Source: an uncultured Eggerthella sp. (GTDB lineage: Bacteria > Actinomycetota > Coriobacteriia > Coriobacteriales > Eggerthellaceae). Taken from it: a stretch of 47,784 nucleotides of DNA. The notes beneath the pieces are model-generated. The model saw only the letters and a list, made by a program, of their open reading frames with translations, did no database searches and had not been told where the DNA came from. Position numbers and translations under genes: made by a program. The DNA lies in the NCBI GenBank assembly GCA_959607715.1, contig CAUHNN010000015.1, positions 1 through 47,784 of the forward strand. Direction: 5' to 3'. Shown here piece after piece: positions 23,259 through 30,511 of this stretch (positions are counted from its first letter, which is position 1; every line of letters starts with the position of its first letter).

Positions 23259-24120
23259 CCAGATCACAAGGGTCGCCGACCTTGCGAGCGTCGGCGTCGA
23301 CTCCGATCAGGTCGCGGCGCTCATCCTCAAGATGGATGCGCAGCTACAGGCGTGCTCGAATCTGGTCGATGAGCTGAACGTCGCTCCCGACGCTTTGGCG
23401 GGGATGGACCTCGATGACGTGAAGCGGTTCAAGACGGCTCTATCTAAGCAGATCATCGAGGCGAACGACGCGCGCAAGGAGTTCAAGCGCGAGTGGAAAA
23501 AGCCGCAAGACGCAGTCGAGGCGGCCTTCAAACGAGCATCCGAGCCTATCGAGCGCCTTAAGGCGATGTACGAGTCCGAGGTCAGGAAACGCGAGGACGC
23601 CATAAGGGCGGGTCGATTCGAGGTCTTGAGCGGGTTCTACGAAGAGTTCGCCCCCGCACTCGTCCCCGTCGTGCCGATCGAGCGTTTCATCGACCCGTCG
23701 AAGATCAGCGTCGCGAAGTCGTGGAGCAGCGCCAAGGCAACGAATGAGCTTGCCGAGCGCGTCCAGGGCGTGGCGCAGCAGTGGGAGGCCCTGAAGGCGT
23801 CGAACCTCGAGTACGCGGAAGAGGCAGAGGCCGTGTTCTTCCGAACGCTGTCACTACAGGAGGCGCTCAACCACAACGCCATGCGCGTCGAGGAGGCGGA
23901 GAGGATCGCCCAGCTAAAGGCCGACGTGTCCCCTGCCGAGGAAGAGGCCGAGGAAGTGCCGACCGATGCCTACAGGGAGGCCCAGGAGGCCCCTCAAGAG
24001 GCGGCAGAGGAGCCTTCCGAGTTCGTGTTCGCGGTGATGGTGACCAAGACCCAGAAAGAGGCCTTGATCGCCTTCATGAGGGCCAACGGGATTCACGGGG
24101 TGGTGCGCCATGCCAGCTAG
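23251..24120 (+). CDS. DUF1351 recombination-module protein
   Basis: 289 aa. Long alpha-helical protein with conserved DARKEFKREWKKP and EPIERLKAMYESEVRKRED patterns and a C-terminal ferredoxin-like EFVFAVMVTKTQKEALIAFMRANGI. This matches DUF1351, a family found in temperate phages next to single-strand-annealing proteins. Its role is not established, but it accompanies Bet/RecT as here. ATG 23251 chosen because GGTGA precedes it; GTG 23242 is an alternative. Overlaps the next gene. Confidence 0.8.
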   Translation: MSNQITRVADLASVGVDSDQVAALILKMDAQLQACSNLVDELNVAPDALAGMDLDDVKRFKTALSKQIIEANDARKEFKREWKKPQDAVEAAFKRASEPIERLKAMYESEVRKREDAIRAGRFEVLSGFYEEFAPALVPVVPIERFIDPSKISVAKSWSSAKATNELAERVQGVAQQWEALKASNLEYAEEAEAVFFRTLSLQEALNHNAMRVEEAERIAQLKADVSPAEEEAEEVPTDAYREAQEAPQEAAEEPSEFVFAVMVTKTQKEALIAFMRANGIHGVVRHAS

Positions 24121-24358
24121 GGAACCAGCGAGGTGCGCGATATGCGGCGCAGAGGTGGAGTTCGCCAATTCCACGCGGATAACGGTGCAGGACTGCAAGA
24201 CGGTCACCGAGACGCACAGGCACTACGGATGGCCCGTTAAGAGGCAGAGGTCGAGACAGCCGATCAAGGCGCTGATCATCTGCCCTAAATGCCGATCAGA
24301 GGCCATTCAGCGGGTCAAGGACATTCGAAAGGTAGGGACAAATGAGCGCGATCGTTAA
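24110..24358 (+). CDS. Small zinc-ribbon prophage protein
   Basis: 82 aa. Paired CAICGAE and CPKCRSE motifs (about 9-15 and 58-64) form a predicted zinc ribbon interrupted by ~40 residues, with a basic centre. It lies inside the recombination module, overlapping the genes on both sides. It may bind nucleic acid together with Bet or SSB; this is inferred from position. Confidence 0.65.
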   Translation: MPAREPARCAICGAEVEFANSTRITVQDCKTVTETHRHYGWPVKRQRSRQPIKALIICPKCRSEAIQRVKDIRKVGTNERDR

Positions 24359-24965
24359 GACGTACGAATCGAACGGGCGGGAGATCACCATCACCGACAA
24401 GGACGTGAGCGAGTACATCTGCGCCCAGGCATCGCCGAAGGAGGTGAAGCTTTTCCTCGAGCTGTGCGCGGCCTATGGCCTCAACCCGTTTCTTAAAGAC
24501 GCGTACCTCATCAAGTACGACAACAGCCCAGCGACGATGGTTGTCGGAAAGGACTACTACACGAAGTCGGCGGCCCGAAACCCAAAGTGCAAAGGATACC
24601 AGGCGGGCGTGAGCGTTATCGACGCCCAGGGCGGTTTCCACCGCCGCAAAGGCTCGATGCTGATCCCGGGCGAACAGCTCATCGGCGCGTGGGCGGAGGT
24701 GTACGTGGACGGCTACGAGAAGCCCATGTTCGAGGAGGTCTCGTTGAGCGAGTACCAGGCATCGAACCCCAACTGGCGGCAGAAGCCCGCGACGATGCTG
24801 CGGAAGGTGGCCCTCGTCCACGCGCTGCGCGAGGCGTTCCCCGAGTCCTTCGCGGGGCTTTACGACGGCGCGGAGATGGGCAACGAGGGGGCGCAGGCAT
24901 ACGAGCCGCCCGTGTATGAGCAGCCTCCATACGAGGCCGAGGAACAGTACGAAGAAGCTTTCTAA
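24342..24965 (+). CDS. bet: Phage recombination protein Bet (single-strand annealing)
   Basis: 207 aa. Matches the lambda Beta family: an early ISEYICAQASPKEVKLFLELC-type helix, YGLNPFLKDAYLIKYD, MVVGKDYYTKSAARNP and ATMLRKVALVHALREAFP. It anneals complementary single strands during phage recombination. The C-terminal ~35 residues are rich in Pro, Tyr and Glu (PPVYEQPPYEAEEQYEEAF), a tail like those that contact SSB. No exonuclease (Exo/RecE) gene is adjacent. It overlaps the zinc-ribbon gene by 17 bases, and SSB follows 11 bases later. Confidence 0.88.
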   Translation: MSAIVKTYESNGREITITDKDVSEYICAQASPKEVKLFLELCAAYGLNPFLKDAYLIKYDNSPATMVVGKDYYTKSAARNPKCKGYQAGVSVIDAQGGFHRRKGSMLIPGEQLIGAWAEVYVDGYEKPMFEEVSLSEYQASNPNWRQKPATMLRKVALVHALREAFPESFAGLYDGAEMGNEGAQAYEPPVYEQPPYEAEEQYEEAF

Positions 24966-24976
24966 GGAGAAGAGAA

Positions 24977-25462
24977 ATGAGCATCAACAAGGCGATCATC
25001 AGCGGCAACCTGACGCGCGATCCCGAGCTTCGCGCGACGGCAGCGGGAACGCCCGTCCTGCAGTTCGGGATCGCGGTCAATGACCGAGCCAAGAACCAGC
25101 AGACGGGGCAGTGGGAGAATCGGCCGAACTTCTTGGATTGCGTGATGTTCGGCAACCGCGCCCAGTCCGTCGCCCCCTACCTGTCCAAGGGGTCCAAGGT
25201 GGCCATCGAGGGCAAGCTGCGGTGGATCCAATGGCAGGCCCAGGACGGATCGAAGCGCAGCAAGGTCGAGATCGTCGTAGACGAGATCGAGTTCATGAGC
25301 AGCCGCGATCAATCCGTGCCCGTCGCGCCTGTCGCCCCCGTCGCGCCTGTCGCACCTGTGCAAGCGGCTGCCGCCCAGCCCGTCTACGCGCAGCAGCAGA
25401 TGGCAGGGATGCCCGCGCCCGTCACGGTGTCTTCCGTGTACGACGAGGATATTCCCTTCTAG
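24977..25462 (+). CDS. ssb: Single-stranded DNA-binding protein
   Basis: 161 aa. N-terminal OB fold (about 1-108: INKAIISGNLTRDPELR, GIAVNDRAKNQQTGQWENRPNFLDCVMFG, LSKGSKVAIEGKLR), a flexible linker with a (VAP) repeat encoded by near-perfect GTCGC-CTGTC repeats, and the acidic tip DEDIPF that recruits partner proteins. A phage SSB serving replication and Bet-mediated annealing. ATG 24977 follows AAGGAGAAGAG. Confidence 0.95.
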   Translation: MSINKAIISGNLTRDPELRATAAGTPVLQFGIAVNDRAKNQQTGQWENRPNFLDCVMFGNRAQSVAPYLSKGSKVAIEGKLRWIQWQAQDGSKRSKVEIVVDEIEFMSSRDQSVPVAPVAPVAPVAPVQAAAAQPVYAQQQMAGMPAPVTVSSVYDEDIPF

Positions 25463-25471
25463 GAGGTTTCG

Positions 25472-26152
25472 ATGCAGCTCCTAGATTCATTTATCGAGGG
25501 AGGCATGGAGCTTCCCGAGAAGGACCGCAAAGACTACTTCTACGCGCTCGTCGTTTACATGGCGACGGGCGCGGTCCCCAAGGTTTCGGCGATCGCCAAG
25601 GCGATGATAACCGCCAACAAACCAGCTCTCGACAAGAGCCGCGCGAGGTCTATCAGCGGCTCCGAAGGCGGCAAGAAACGCCAAGCGAACTCCAAGCAAA
25701 CGCGAAGCAAAACGCGCGAAAGCGACGAAGCAAACGCGAAGCAAAACGCAGTCGATGCCGACGAAAGCGGCGAAGCAAACACCCCGATTTCGGGGAAGGG
25801 AATAGGAATAGGAATAGGAATAGATAACCCTGACGGGTTATCTGAACCCCCTTACCCCCTTTCGTGCCTCGCCGCGCTCAACGACGAGCTTCGCGGCCTC
25901 TGCGACGAGTTCACCCGCAACCCCCACGGCCGCTTCTTGGCCGGCTTCGAGGACTCCGTGCCGATCGAGGACGTTCGGCGCATGGTCCGCTACAAGCGCG
26001 GCGAGTGGGAGGGGACGCGGTTCCAGGCGAACCTCACGCCCTCCACGCTCTTCAGCCCGGACCACTTCGAAGCCTACCTGGCGCAATCCAAGATGCCCAC
26101 GCCGACGAAGGGGGTGACGGTCGATGACGAGCTTCGCAGCTATGACGGATAG
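25472..26152 (+). CDS. Phage replication initiator-like protein
   Basis: 226 aa. The N-terminal ~60 residues (ELPEKDRKDYFYALVVYMATGA) resemble DUF6291. The C-terminal ~80 residues carry the phage 2220-type domain: VRYKRGEWEGTRFQANLTPSTLFSPDHFEAYL. Such proteins replace DnaD/O-type initiators in temperate phages and lie next to a DnaC-like loader, as here. The linker (~65-118) is low-complexity (Ser/Lys/Asn/Glu, then GKGIGIGIGID), and its DNA carries ordered repeats that look like an origin (see 25683-25842). AGGAGG precedes ATG 25472. Confidence 0.8.
   Translation: MQLLDSFIEGGMELPEKDRKDYFYALVVYMATGAVPKVSAIAKAMITANKPALDKSRARSISGSEGGKKRQANSKQTRSKTRESDEANAKQNAVDADESGEANTPISGKGIGIGIGIDNPDGLSEPPYPLSCLAALNDELRGLCDEFTRNPHGRFLAGFEDSVPIEDVRRMVRYKRGEWEGTRFQANLTPSTLFSPDHFEAYLAQSKMPTPTKGVTVDDELRSYDG
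25683..25842. other. Candidate phage replication origin inside the initiator gene
   Basis: AAGCAAA recurs at 25694, 25705, 25728, 25739 and 25773, with a variant (AAGCGAA) at 25683. Steps are 11, 11, 23, 11 and 34 bases. A 22-base perfect direct repeat (25694-25715 and 25728-25749) underlies this with a 34-base period. Next come CCCCGA-TT-TCGGGG (25782-25795), four tandem GGAATA hexamers (25799-25822) and the perfect palindrome GATAACCC-TGAC-GGGTTATC (25823-25842). Iterons, an AT-richer repeat and a palindrome inside the linker of an initiator gene resemble the lambda O/ori layout. Confidence 0.55.
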
Positions 26153-26765
26153 CGTCGATCGCCTGCGCTCCGCCCTGGGCACCGTCACCGCCGAGGAGGC
26201 GGAGGCGTTCAAGGCTGAGGAGGAGGCCGCGAAGGCGGAAGAGCGCCTAAGGGCATCGGGCATCCCCGCCGAGTTCGCGGGGGCTGAAATCTCCGCGTGC
26301 CCCGAGGCCGTCAAGGCCTACGCGAGGGAGGTCTACCGAGGCGGGATAGGCGATCTGCTCCTGAGCGGCCAGGTGGGGCGCGGCAAGACGCACGCGGCCT
26401 GCGCGATCCTCAGGGCCGTGGCGCCGAAGAGACGCGTCAAGTTCGTCTCGGCGCAGGAGATCGCCGAGGCGGCGAACGATTGGAGCCGCGCCGAATGGCT
26501 GGCCTGCGTCCGAGGCGTGGAGGTCCTCGTGATCGACGATCTGGGCAACGAGACGCCTTCTCCCAAGTCGATAGCGGCAATCAAGGCGATCCTCGACAAG
26601 CGGCGCAACCACCGCCCGACGATCGTCACCACGCAGCTGCCCAGGGACAGGCGCGGCACGCTCCTCGGGGAGAGGTACGGCACTGAGGCGGCGAAGGCCA
26701 TGGCCTCAAGGCTGTCCCTTCCGCGCGAGGTGACCATCACAGGTGACGACAGGAGGCGCGTATGA
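26124..26765 (+). CDS. DnaC-like helicase loader ATPase
   Basis: 213 aa AAA+ protein. Walker A GQVGRGKTH (about 83-91), Walker B VLVIDDLG (about 135-142), a sensor region TIVTTQ, and the arginine-rich C-terminal region ASRLSLPREVTITGDDRR. Predicted to load the host replicative helicase at the phage origin. It is short relative to E. coli DnaC, and the N-terminal zinc finger of DnaI is absent. Start at 26124 (AAGGGGGTGA upstream) overlaps the initiator gene by 29 bases, so translation is coupled. Confidence 0.85.
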   Translation: MTSFAAMTDSVDRLRSALGTVTAEEAEAFKAEEEAAKAEERLRASGIPAEFAGAEISACPEAVKAYAREVYRGGIGDLLLSGQVGRGKTHAACAILRAVAPKRRVKFVSAQEIAEAANDWSRAEWLACVRGVEVLVIDDLGNETPSPKSIAAIKAILDKRRNHRPTIVTTQLPRDRRGTLLGERYGTEAAKAMASRLSLPREVTITGDDRRRV

Positions 26766-27103
26766 GCGACGGAGCCGCCCTTTGGCGGGCGATAAAGGAA
26801 TCCATGAGGAATTGTTCCGCCGCGATAGAAACGGTACCTCAGACGGGACGAGAGAAGGCCGAGCTTGAATCCGCGTACCGCCAGGCGCTGGCGCAGCGGG
26901 AACTCGAGCTTCGGGCGTCGGGCAAGTACCCCCTCGGCATGATTCGAGACCTCGCCAGGGGATCGAAGACCGTTTCGGACGCCTACGTGGCGTGGCAGTC
27001 GCAGGAAGCCCTGTTCACCGCCACTTTGGAGCAGATCAACTACACGAAACGGGAGACGGATACCCTGCGAGAGCAGATGGCCCGCGAATGGGGGAGGCAG
27101 TGA
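26762..27103 (+). CDS. Early prophage protein, unknown (helical)
   Basis: 113 aa, wholly alpha-helical and charged, with no recognised motif. ATG 26762 is preceded by ACAGGAGGCGCGT and overlaps the loader stop (ATGA). The central segment YPLGMIRDLARGSKTVSDAYVAWQSQEALF could be a helical bundle. Position suggests a role in replication, but this is only positional. Confidence 0.65.
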   Translation: MSDGAALWRAIKESMRNCSAAIETVPQTGREKAELESAYRQALAQRELELRASGKYPLGMIRDLARGSKTVSDAYVAWQSQEALFTATLEQINYTKRETDTLREQMAREWGRQ

Positions 27104-27396
27104 ACGAGAGGGACAAGCGGCTCATGAGGGGGCCGTCGATCGAGAGCGAGTGGTGCCCGTTCTGCGGGAGGCCGTCCACGAACCGCCACCACATCGTACC
27201 CAGGAGCCGAGGGGGAAAGGACGGCCCGACGGTGACCGTGTGCGGACTGGGAAACGCGAGCGGGTGCCACGGCCTGCTGCACCAGCACCGCATACACCTC
27301 GACTACGACGGCGGCAGCTGGTTCTGGCTGCTTACTGACGAGCCGTGCAAGGACGAGAAGGCCGACCTCATGAGCGGATGGGAGGAATTGAGATGA
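27100..27396 (+). CDS. HNH-type endonuclease-like protein
   Basis: 98 aa from GTG 27100, overlapping the previous stop (GTGA). CPFCGRPSTNRHHIVPRSRGGKDGPTV carries the zinc pair and the HH that opens an HNH motif. CHGLLHQHRIHLDY supplies the second half with a later His. Predicted metal-dependent DNA nicking or cleavage. Unlike the packaging HNH proteins of many siphoviruses it is far from the terminase, so a DNA-processing or recombination role is possible. ATG 27124 is an alternative start. Confidence 0.78.
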   Translation: MNERDKRLMRGPSIESEWCPFCGRPSTNRHHIVPRSRGGKDGPTVTVCGLGNASGCHGLLHQHRIHLDYDGGSWFWLLTDEPCKDEKADLMSGWEELR

Positions 27397-27593
27397 CTCA
27401 TCAATGCAAGGCGCAACCGCGCATGTGCAACGTATCGAACAGTCCCGACGGCGGGTGGCTGACGGTTGTCCTGTCGGCGAACGAGGCGGAGGTGTCCACG
27501 ATCCTGGACGTTTCGTATTGCCCGTTCTGCGGCGAGAGGCTAGGAGGTGAGGCGCTTGAAGCTGACCGAGCTAGGGATGTTTCCGACCGATGA
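27393..27593 (+). CDS. Small prophage protein with C-terminal CxxC
   Basis: 66 aa. Early CKAQPRMC and a later YCPFCGERLGG motif suggest a zinc-binding protein; other features are absent. GGAGGAATTGAG precedes ATG 27393, which overlaps the HNH stop. Function unknown. Its 3' end overlaps the next gene by 38 bases. Confidence 0.6.
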   Translation: MTHQCKAQPRMCNVSNSPDGGWLTVVLSANEAEVSTILDVSYCPFCGERLGGEALEADRARDVSDR

Positions 27594-27852
27594 CGGGTCT
27601 TTCTTCCGCCATGGGCTGAGGCCACGGCGCTGCGAGCTGTGCGGGAAGGTGTTCCACCCGAACGCGAGGGGCCAGCGGTTCTGCTCGGAGGCGTGCCGCA
27701 GCTCAAAATGCCGAACGTGCCGATTCCTCGTCGGCGAGGGAAAGCGAGGGGCCTTCTGCATGGTATACGGCGACGACCTGCCTAAGGGCGGCCTCATAAA
27801 GCGGTGCTCAGCCCACGTGGAGAGACCTGACAACCGACAACAACCGAGATAA
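27556..27852 (+). CDS. Small double zinc-knuckle prophage protein
   Basis: 98 aa from TTG 27556, 8 bases after AGGAGG; a GTG at 27547 in the same frame overlaps that site. RRCELCGKVFHPNARGQRFCSEACR is a classic treble-clef/MYM-like knuckle, followed by CRTCRFLV and a Cys near the end (RCSAH). Likely binds nucleic acid or protein; role unknown. Uses a rare start codon inside the previous gene. Confidence 0.65.
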   Translation: MKLTELGMFPTDDGSFFRHGLRPRRCELCGKVFHPNARGQRFCSEACRSSKCRTCRFLVGEGKRGAFCMVYGDDLPKGGLIKRCSAHVERPDNRQQPR

Positions 27853-27872
27853 ACATCGAAAGGACAGGAAAA

Positions 27873-28163
27873 ATGGAGAAGATCAACGTTAACGGAGTGG
27901 AGTACGTCAAGCGCGACGAGGCGGTGTCCGAGTCGGAGCACGTCTGCATCATCGCCGACCGCGGGTGGATATTCGAGGGTCGCCGAGATCCCGAGAGTCC
28001 GTACGAGCTGCACGACGCGCACGTCGTCCGCCGATGGAGCAACGGCCTGGGCATCGGCGGGCTGGCCGATCCCGACCACAAGGACGAGTACACCCTCGAC
28101 GCGCTCGGGTCGGTCTCGGTCCACAGCGGCGCCGTGATCGCCGTGATCCCGCTCGGATGGTGA
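27873..28163 (+). CDS. Small prophage protein, unknown
   Basis: 96 aa. Begins INVNGVEYVKRDEA, a pattern seen in small phage proteins that open with a beta-hairpin, then IADRGWIFEGRR and VHSGAVIAVIPLGW. No family I can name. Start follows CGAAAGGACAGGAAAA. It ends in ATGGTGA, inside which the GGTGA likely acts as ribosome site for the repeat-protein gene that follows. Confidence 0.65.
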   Translation: MEKINVNGVEYVKRDEAVSESEHVCIIADRGWIFEGRRDPESPYELHDAHVVRRWSNGLGIGGLADPDHKDEYTLDALGSVSVHSGAVIAVIPLGW

Positions 28164-28168
28164 TCGCG

Positions 28169-28456
28169 ATGGACGCATTCGTGATTCCAGACGGCTACGG
28201 CTACTGCAACGGCAACGGCGACGGCAACGGCAACGGCAACGGCGACGGCTACGGCGACGGCGACGGCTACGGCTACGGCAACGGCTACGGCGACGGCGAC
28301 GGCTACGGCTACGGCAACGGCTACGGCTACGGCGACGGCGACGGCTACGGCTACTGCAACGGCAACGGCTACGGATACGGATACGGCATCGCCGGCGCCG
28401 CGCTCGTCGGAGAGAGGGGCAACCGATTTGACGCGGAGGAAATCGATGAAGACTAG
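28169..28456 (+). CDS. Gly-(Tyr/Asn/Asp) dipeptide-repeat protein
   Basis: 95 aa. After MDAFVIP the next 66 residues are 33 consecutive two-residue units ending in Gly, apart from two YC units: 15 Tyr, 9 Asn and 9 Asp at the first position. A short tail ending FDAEEIDED follows. Three copies of a 12-residue block (YGDGDGYGYGNG, the last with YC) occur at 28250-28285, 28286-28321 and 28328-28363. The start is chosen because GGTGA lies 5 bases before ATG 28169; ATG 28157 is an alternative. No family recognised. The alternating Gly pattern and D-G-D-G pairs suggest a flexible or assembling, possibly metal-binding, chain. Confidence 0.65.
   Translation: MDAFVIPDGYGYCNGNGDGNGNGNGDGYGDGDGYGYGNGYGDGDGYGYGNGYGYGDGDGYGYCNGNGYGYGYGIAGAALVGERGNRFDAEEIDED
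28190..28387 (+). repeat. Hexanucleotide GGC-NAC tandem repeat tract
   Basis: 198 bases built of NAC-GGC hexamers (TAC, GAC or AAC followed by GGC, GGA twice). A higher-order unit of 36 bases is repeated three times. The codons are held almost fixed, so the tract probably grew by slippage. Long reading frames on the other strand here are only shadows of the repeat. Confidence 0.9.
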
Positions 28457-28997
28457 AGAAGAGACCAAGCAGGCGCTTCGGAGGGCGCTCGCTGAGCATG
28501 AGGGCGTCGGGCATTACTTGAGCATGGTCGAATGCGCGTTCGGCGTGGACGGCCTGACCGAGCTGACGGACACGTTTATGATGCTGCTCGATCAGGTGCC
28601 AGAGGCCTGCAAGCCGGCCGTCTCCAAGGACGGTAGACCTGTCGCGCTCGGCAGCCGCGTGTGGCTGGGAGACCGGGAGATGAGGGTCGTGGCTGTCAGC
28701 CATCGCGGCAAGGTCGCGATCAGGGAGTGGACGAAGGAGCGCGGCAGGGGCGCGTTCTGGGCGCCCGCCGATAAGGTGACGGTTGAGAGGCCAGACACAC
28801 AGGAGCGCATCGACGCGGACGCGCTGAAGATTCTTGATAGGTACTGGGGCTGCACGGGGAAACGGTGCACCGAATGCCCGGTGGAGATAGACGGCAAAAG
28901 GCCGACGGAACACTACGGCGTGTTGTCATGCGACTCCGCAAAAACCCTCGACCTCCTGCGCCGTCAGCGCGAGTTGTGCGAGAAGGGGGCGGAATGA
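28446..28997 (+). CDS. Prophage protein, unknown, with Cys motif
   Basis: 183 aa. N-terminal helical half. The middle holds a beta-rich stretch (ALGSRVWLGDREMRVVAVSHRGKVAIREW) resembling small SH3-like modules. The end holds CTGKRCTECPVEIDGKRP...GVLSCD, a Cys cluster typical of phage proteins annotated only as hypothetical. ATG 28446 follows GGAGGAAATCG and lies inside the end of the repeat-protein gene. Function unknown. Confidence 0.65.
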   Translation: MKTREETKQALRRALAEHEGVGHYLSMVECAFGVDGLTELTDTFMMLLDQVPEACKPAVSKDGRPVALGSRVWLGDREMRVVAVSHRGKVAIREWTKERGRGAFWAPADKVTVERPDTQERIDADALKILDRYWGCTGKRCTECPVEIDGKRPTEHYGVLSCDSAKTLDLLRRQRELCEKGAE

Positions 28998-29362
28998 TGG
29001 CGACCGACGAAGAGCGCCGCGAGGCTGCGAAGAGGCTGCGCGGCGGAAGCCTCGCCGAAGGCATCGGTGACCACGGCATCGTCGACTCCACGGATGAGGC
29101 TGGAATCTTGATGCTGCGCGTGCTGGACGTCGTCAACGACTACCGCGCAGGCATGCACTACCTACCCAGCCACTTCAGCGCAGAGGCTGCGGTCGGCCTT
29201 CTCGCCGACCTGATCGAGCCGCAGGAGCGGACGTGCAGGGCCGTGGGCGAGGACCCTCTTGGTTTCAGATCGTGCTCGTCCTGCGGGTACGAGACATGGG
29301 CCGATGACGACAGCGTCACGCCCTACTGCCCCAATTGCGGCGCGAAGGTGGTGATCGAATGA
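28994..29362 (+). CDS. Prophage zinc-ribbon protein
   Basis: 122 aa. N-terminal helical domain (DEERREAAKRLRGG, ILMLRVLDVVN) and a C-terminal zinc ribbon, CSSCGYE...YCPNCGAKV (about 92-118). This arrangement is common in small actinobacterial phage and prophage proteins of unknown role. It overlaps both neighbours by 4 bases (ATGA), so it is expressed with them. Confidence 0.7.
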   Translation: MMATDEERREAAKRLRGGSLAEGIGDHGIVDSTDEAGILMLRVLDVVNDYRAGMHYLPSHFSAEAAVGLLADLIEPQERTCRAVGEDPLGFRSCSSCGYETWADDDSVTPYCPNCGAKVVIE

Positions 29363-29940
29363 CCATGCTGGACGACATGCTGGCTGATCCTAGTCATTTT
29401 ATGCATGGTACGTCTAAGGGATGGCAGCTCGGTTGCTGGTGCGAAAGGTGCGCCAAGGCCGCCGAGGCGATGAGAGAGCCAGACGTCCGCGACAACAAGC
29501 GCGAGCGATGGAGCGAGCAGGACGTCGAGGAACTAGCCCGCCTCGCCTCAAGGGGCGCGAGGTCGCCCGAGATCGCCAAGGCCCTCGGGCGCACCGCGTG
29601 CGCGGTCACCGTCAAGGCCGTCAAGCTCGGGATCAAGCTGCCGAGAAACGAGGCCTGGACGCCCGAAGAGGAGACGGTCGCGTTCGACATGAGGAGGCGC
29701 GGGCGCACGTACGCCGAGATCGCGGAAGCCGTCGGGAGGACGGCTATGGCGGTGAACACCCACCTCGCCGCCCTGCGCAAGAAGGGGGTGGAGGTGCCGC
29801 GAAAGCCGCGCAAGGCCTCACTGGCGAGCATCCACGGCACGAACAGCAGATACCACGCTGGGTGCAGGTGCGACGAGTGCAGGGCGGCGCACGCCGCGTA
29901 CGTAAAGGAATGCAGGCGCAGGAAGAAGGAGAGCGCATGA
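29359..29940 (+). CDS. Myb/SANT-like HTH protein with repeated HGT-Cys motif
   Basis: 193 aa. Two tandem helix-turn-helix units of the GcrA/SANT type: WSEQDVEELARLASRGARSPEIAKALGRT (~40-68) and WTPEEETVAFDMRRRGRTYAEIAEAVGRT (~89-117). These are flanked by two copies of a small motif, HGTSKGWQLGCWCERC near the N-terminus and HGTNSRYHAGCRCDEC near the C-terminus, each likely zinc-binding. Predicted DNA-binding regulator; its place before the middle region suggests control of later genes. Overlaps by 4 bases on both sides. Confidence 0.75.
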   Translation: MTMLDDMLADPSHFMHGTSKGWQLGCWCERCAKAAEAMREPDVRDNKRERWSEQDVEELARLASRGARSPEIAKALGRTACAVTVKAVKLGIKLPRNEAWTPEEETVAFDMRRRGRTYAEIAEAVGRTAMAVNTHLAALRKKGVEVPRKPRKASLASIHGTNSRYHAGCRCDECRAAHAAYVKECRRRKKESA

Positions 29941-30359
29941 GGATCAGGGTCAAGGAGATAACGGAGGGCTGCATGCCCGAGGCCTTGGAGCAGGGCGACT
30001 GGATCGACCTCAAGGCGGCCTGCGACGTGGTGCTGTTCGAGGGCGAGTACGCGGTGATCCCGCTGGGCATCGCGGTCGAGCTGCCGGAAGGGTACGAGGC
30101 GCACATCGCGCCCCGCTCGTCCACCTTCAAGCGGTACGGGGTGCTGTGCGCAAACTCGGTCGGCATCATCGACAATGCCTACAACGGCGACGGAGACCAA
30201 TGGGGCTTCCCCGTGTACGCGACGCGGCGAACCGAGATACCGAAGGGCGCTAGGGTGTGCCAGTTCCGCGTCGTGGCCTCCCAGCCCGCGCTGGAGATCG
30301 AGCGCGTCGAGAGCCTGGGCAACGCCGACCGCGGCGGCTTCGGGTCGACGGGGGCGTGA
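29937..30359 (+). CDS. dut: dUTP diphosphatase
   Basis: 140 aa. Hydrolyses dUTP to dUMP and PPi, keeping uracil out of phage DNA and feeding thymidylate synthesis. Trimeric dUTPase motifs: AACDVVL (motif 1), APRSSTFKRYGV (2), NSVGIIDNAYNGDGDQW (3), GARVCQFRV (4) and the Gly-rich C-terminal RGGFGSTG (5). All catalytic positions are present. ATG 29937 follows GAAGGAG and overlaps the previous stop. It ends the early operon and is followed by a strong terminator. Confidence 0.93.
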   Translation: MRIRVKEITEGCMPEALEQGDWIDLKAACDVVLFEGEYAVIPLGIAVELPEGYEAHIAPRSSTFKRYGVLCANSVGIIDNAYNGDGDQWGFPVYATRRTEIPKGARVCQFRVVASQPALEIERVESLGNADRGGFGSTGA

Positions 30360-30362
30360 GCC

Positions 30363-30385
30363 TGCGACACGCGAGGACAATGAGG
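30363..30385 (+). promoter_or_regulatory. TGCGACAC repeat, copy A
   Basis: Begins TGCGACAC and contains GAGGACAAT. It is a diverged copy of the 17-base word shared at 32314-32330 and 39445-39461. It lies 3 bases after the dUTPase stop. Confidence 0.45.
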
Positions 30386-30388
30386 GGC

Positions 30389-30418
30389 GGTCGGATGGTA
30401 GATAGTCGCAATCCGACC
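30389..30418. repeat. 8-bp inverted repeat in the dUTPase 3' region
   Basis: GGTCGGAT (30389-30396) and ATCCGACC (30411-30418) are exact reverse complements with a 14-base loop. It is an RNA hairpin or an operator; no promoter is seen nearby. Confidence 0.5.
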
Positions 30419-30431
30419 CCTCCTTTCGGTT

Positions 30432-30477
30432 GGGGCGCCCTCTTTCTTGCTTTCTGGGGCGCCCCGCTTTTTGTTTC
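30432..30477 (+). terminator. Intrinsic terminator ending the early operon
   Basis: GGGGCGCCC (30432-30440) pairs with GGGCGCCCC (30457-30465), followed by GCTTTTTGTTTC. Confidence 0.8.
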
Positions 30478-30511
30478 TGGCAAAATCAAGGGGACGAATG
30501 GAGGTGCCGAA

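Noticed and set aside
25318..25362. (VAP) repeat DNA in ssb considered as a regulatory repeat
   Set aside because: It encodes a flexible Pro-rich linker that is normal in SSB proteins; short and imperfect.
27540..28913. Long minus-strand frame (457 aa) rich in Arg/Ser and another rich in Ala-Val over the Gly repeat
   Set aside because: Both are frame shadows of the GGC-NAC tract and of plus-strand genes; they lack ribosome sites and cross several coupled genes.
29335..29358. Upstream starts for the HTH, dUTPase, capsid-region and other prophage genes
   Set aside because: Longer frames exist, but the 4-base start/stop overlaps and ribosome sites select the later starts used here.
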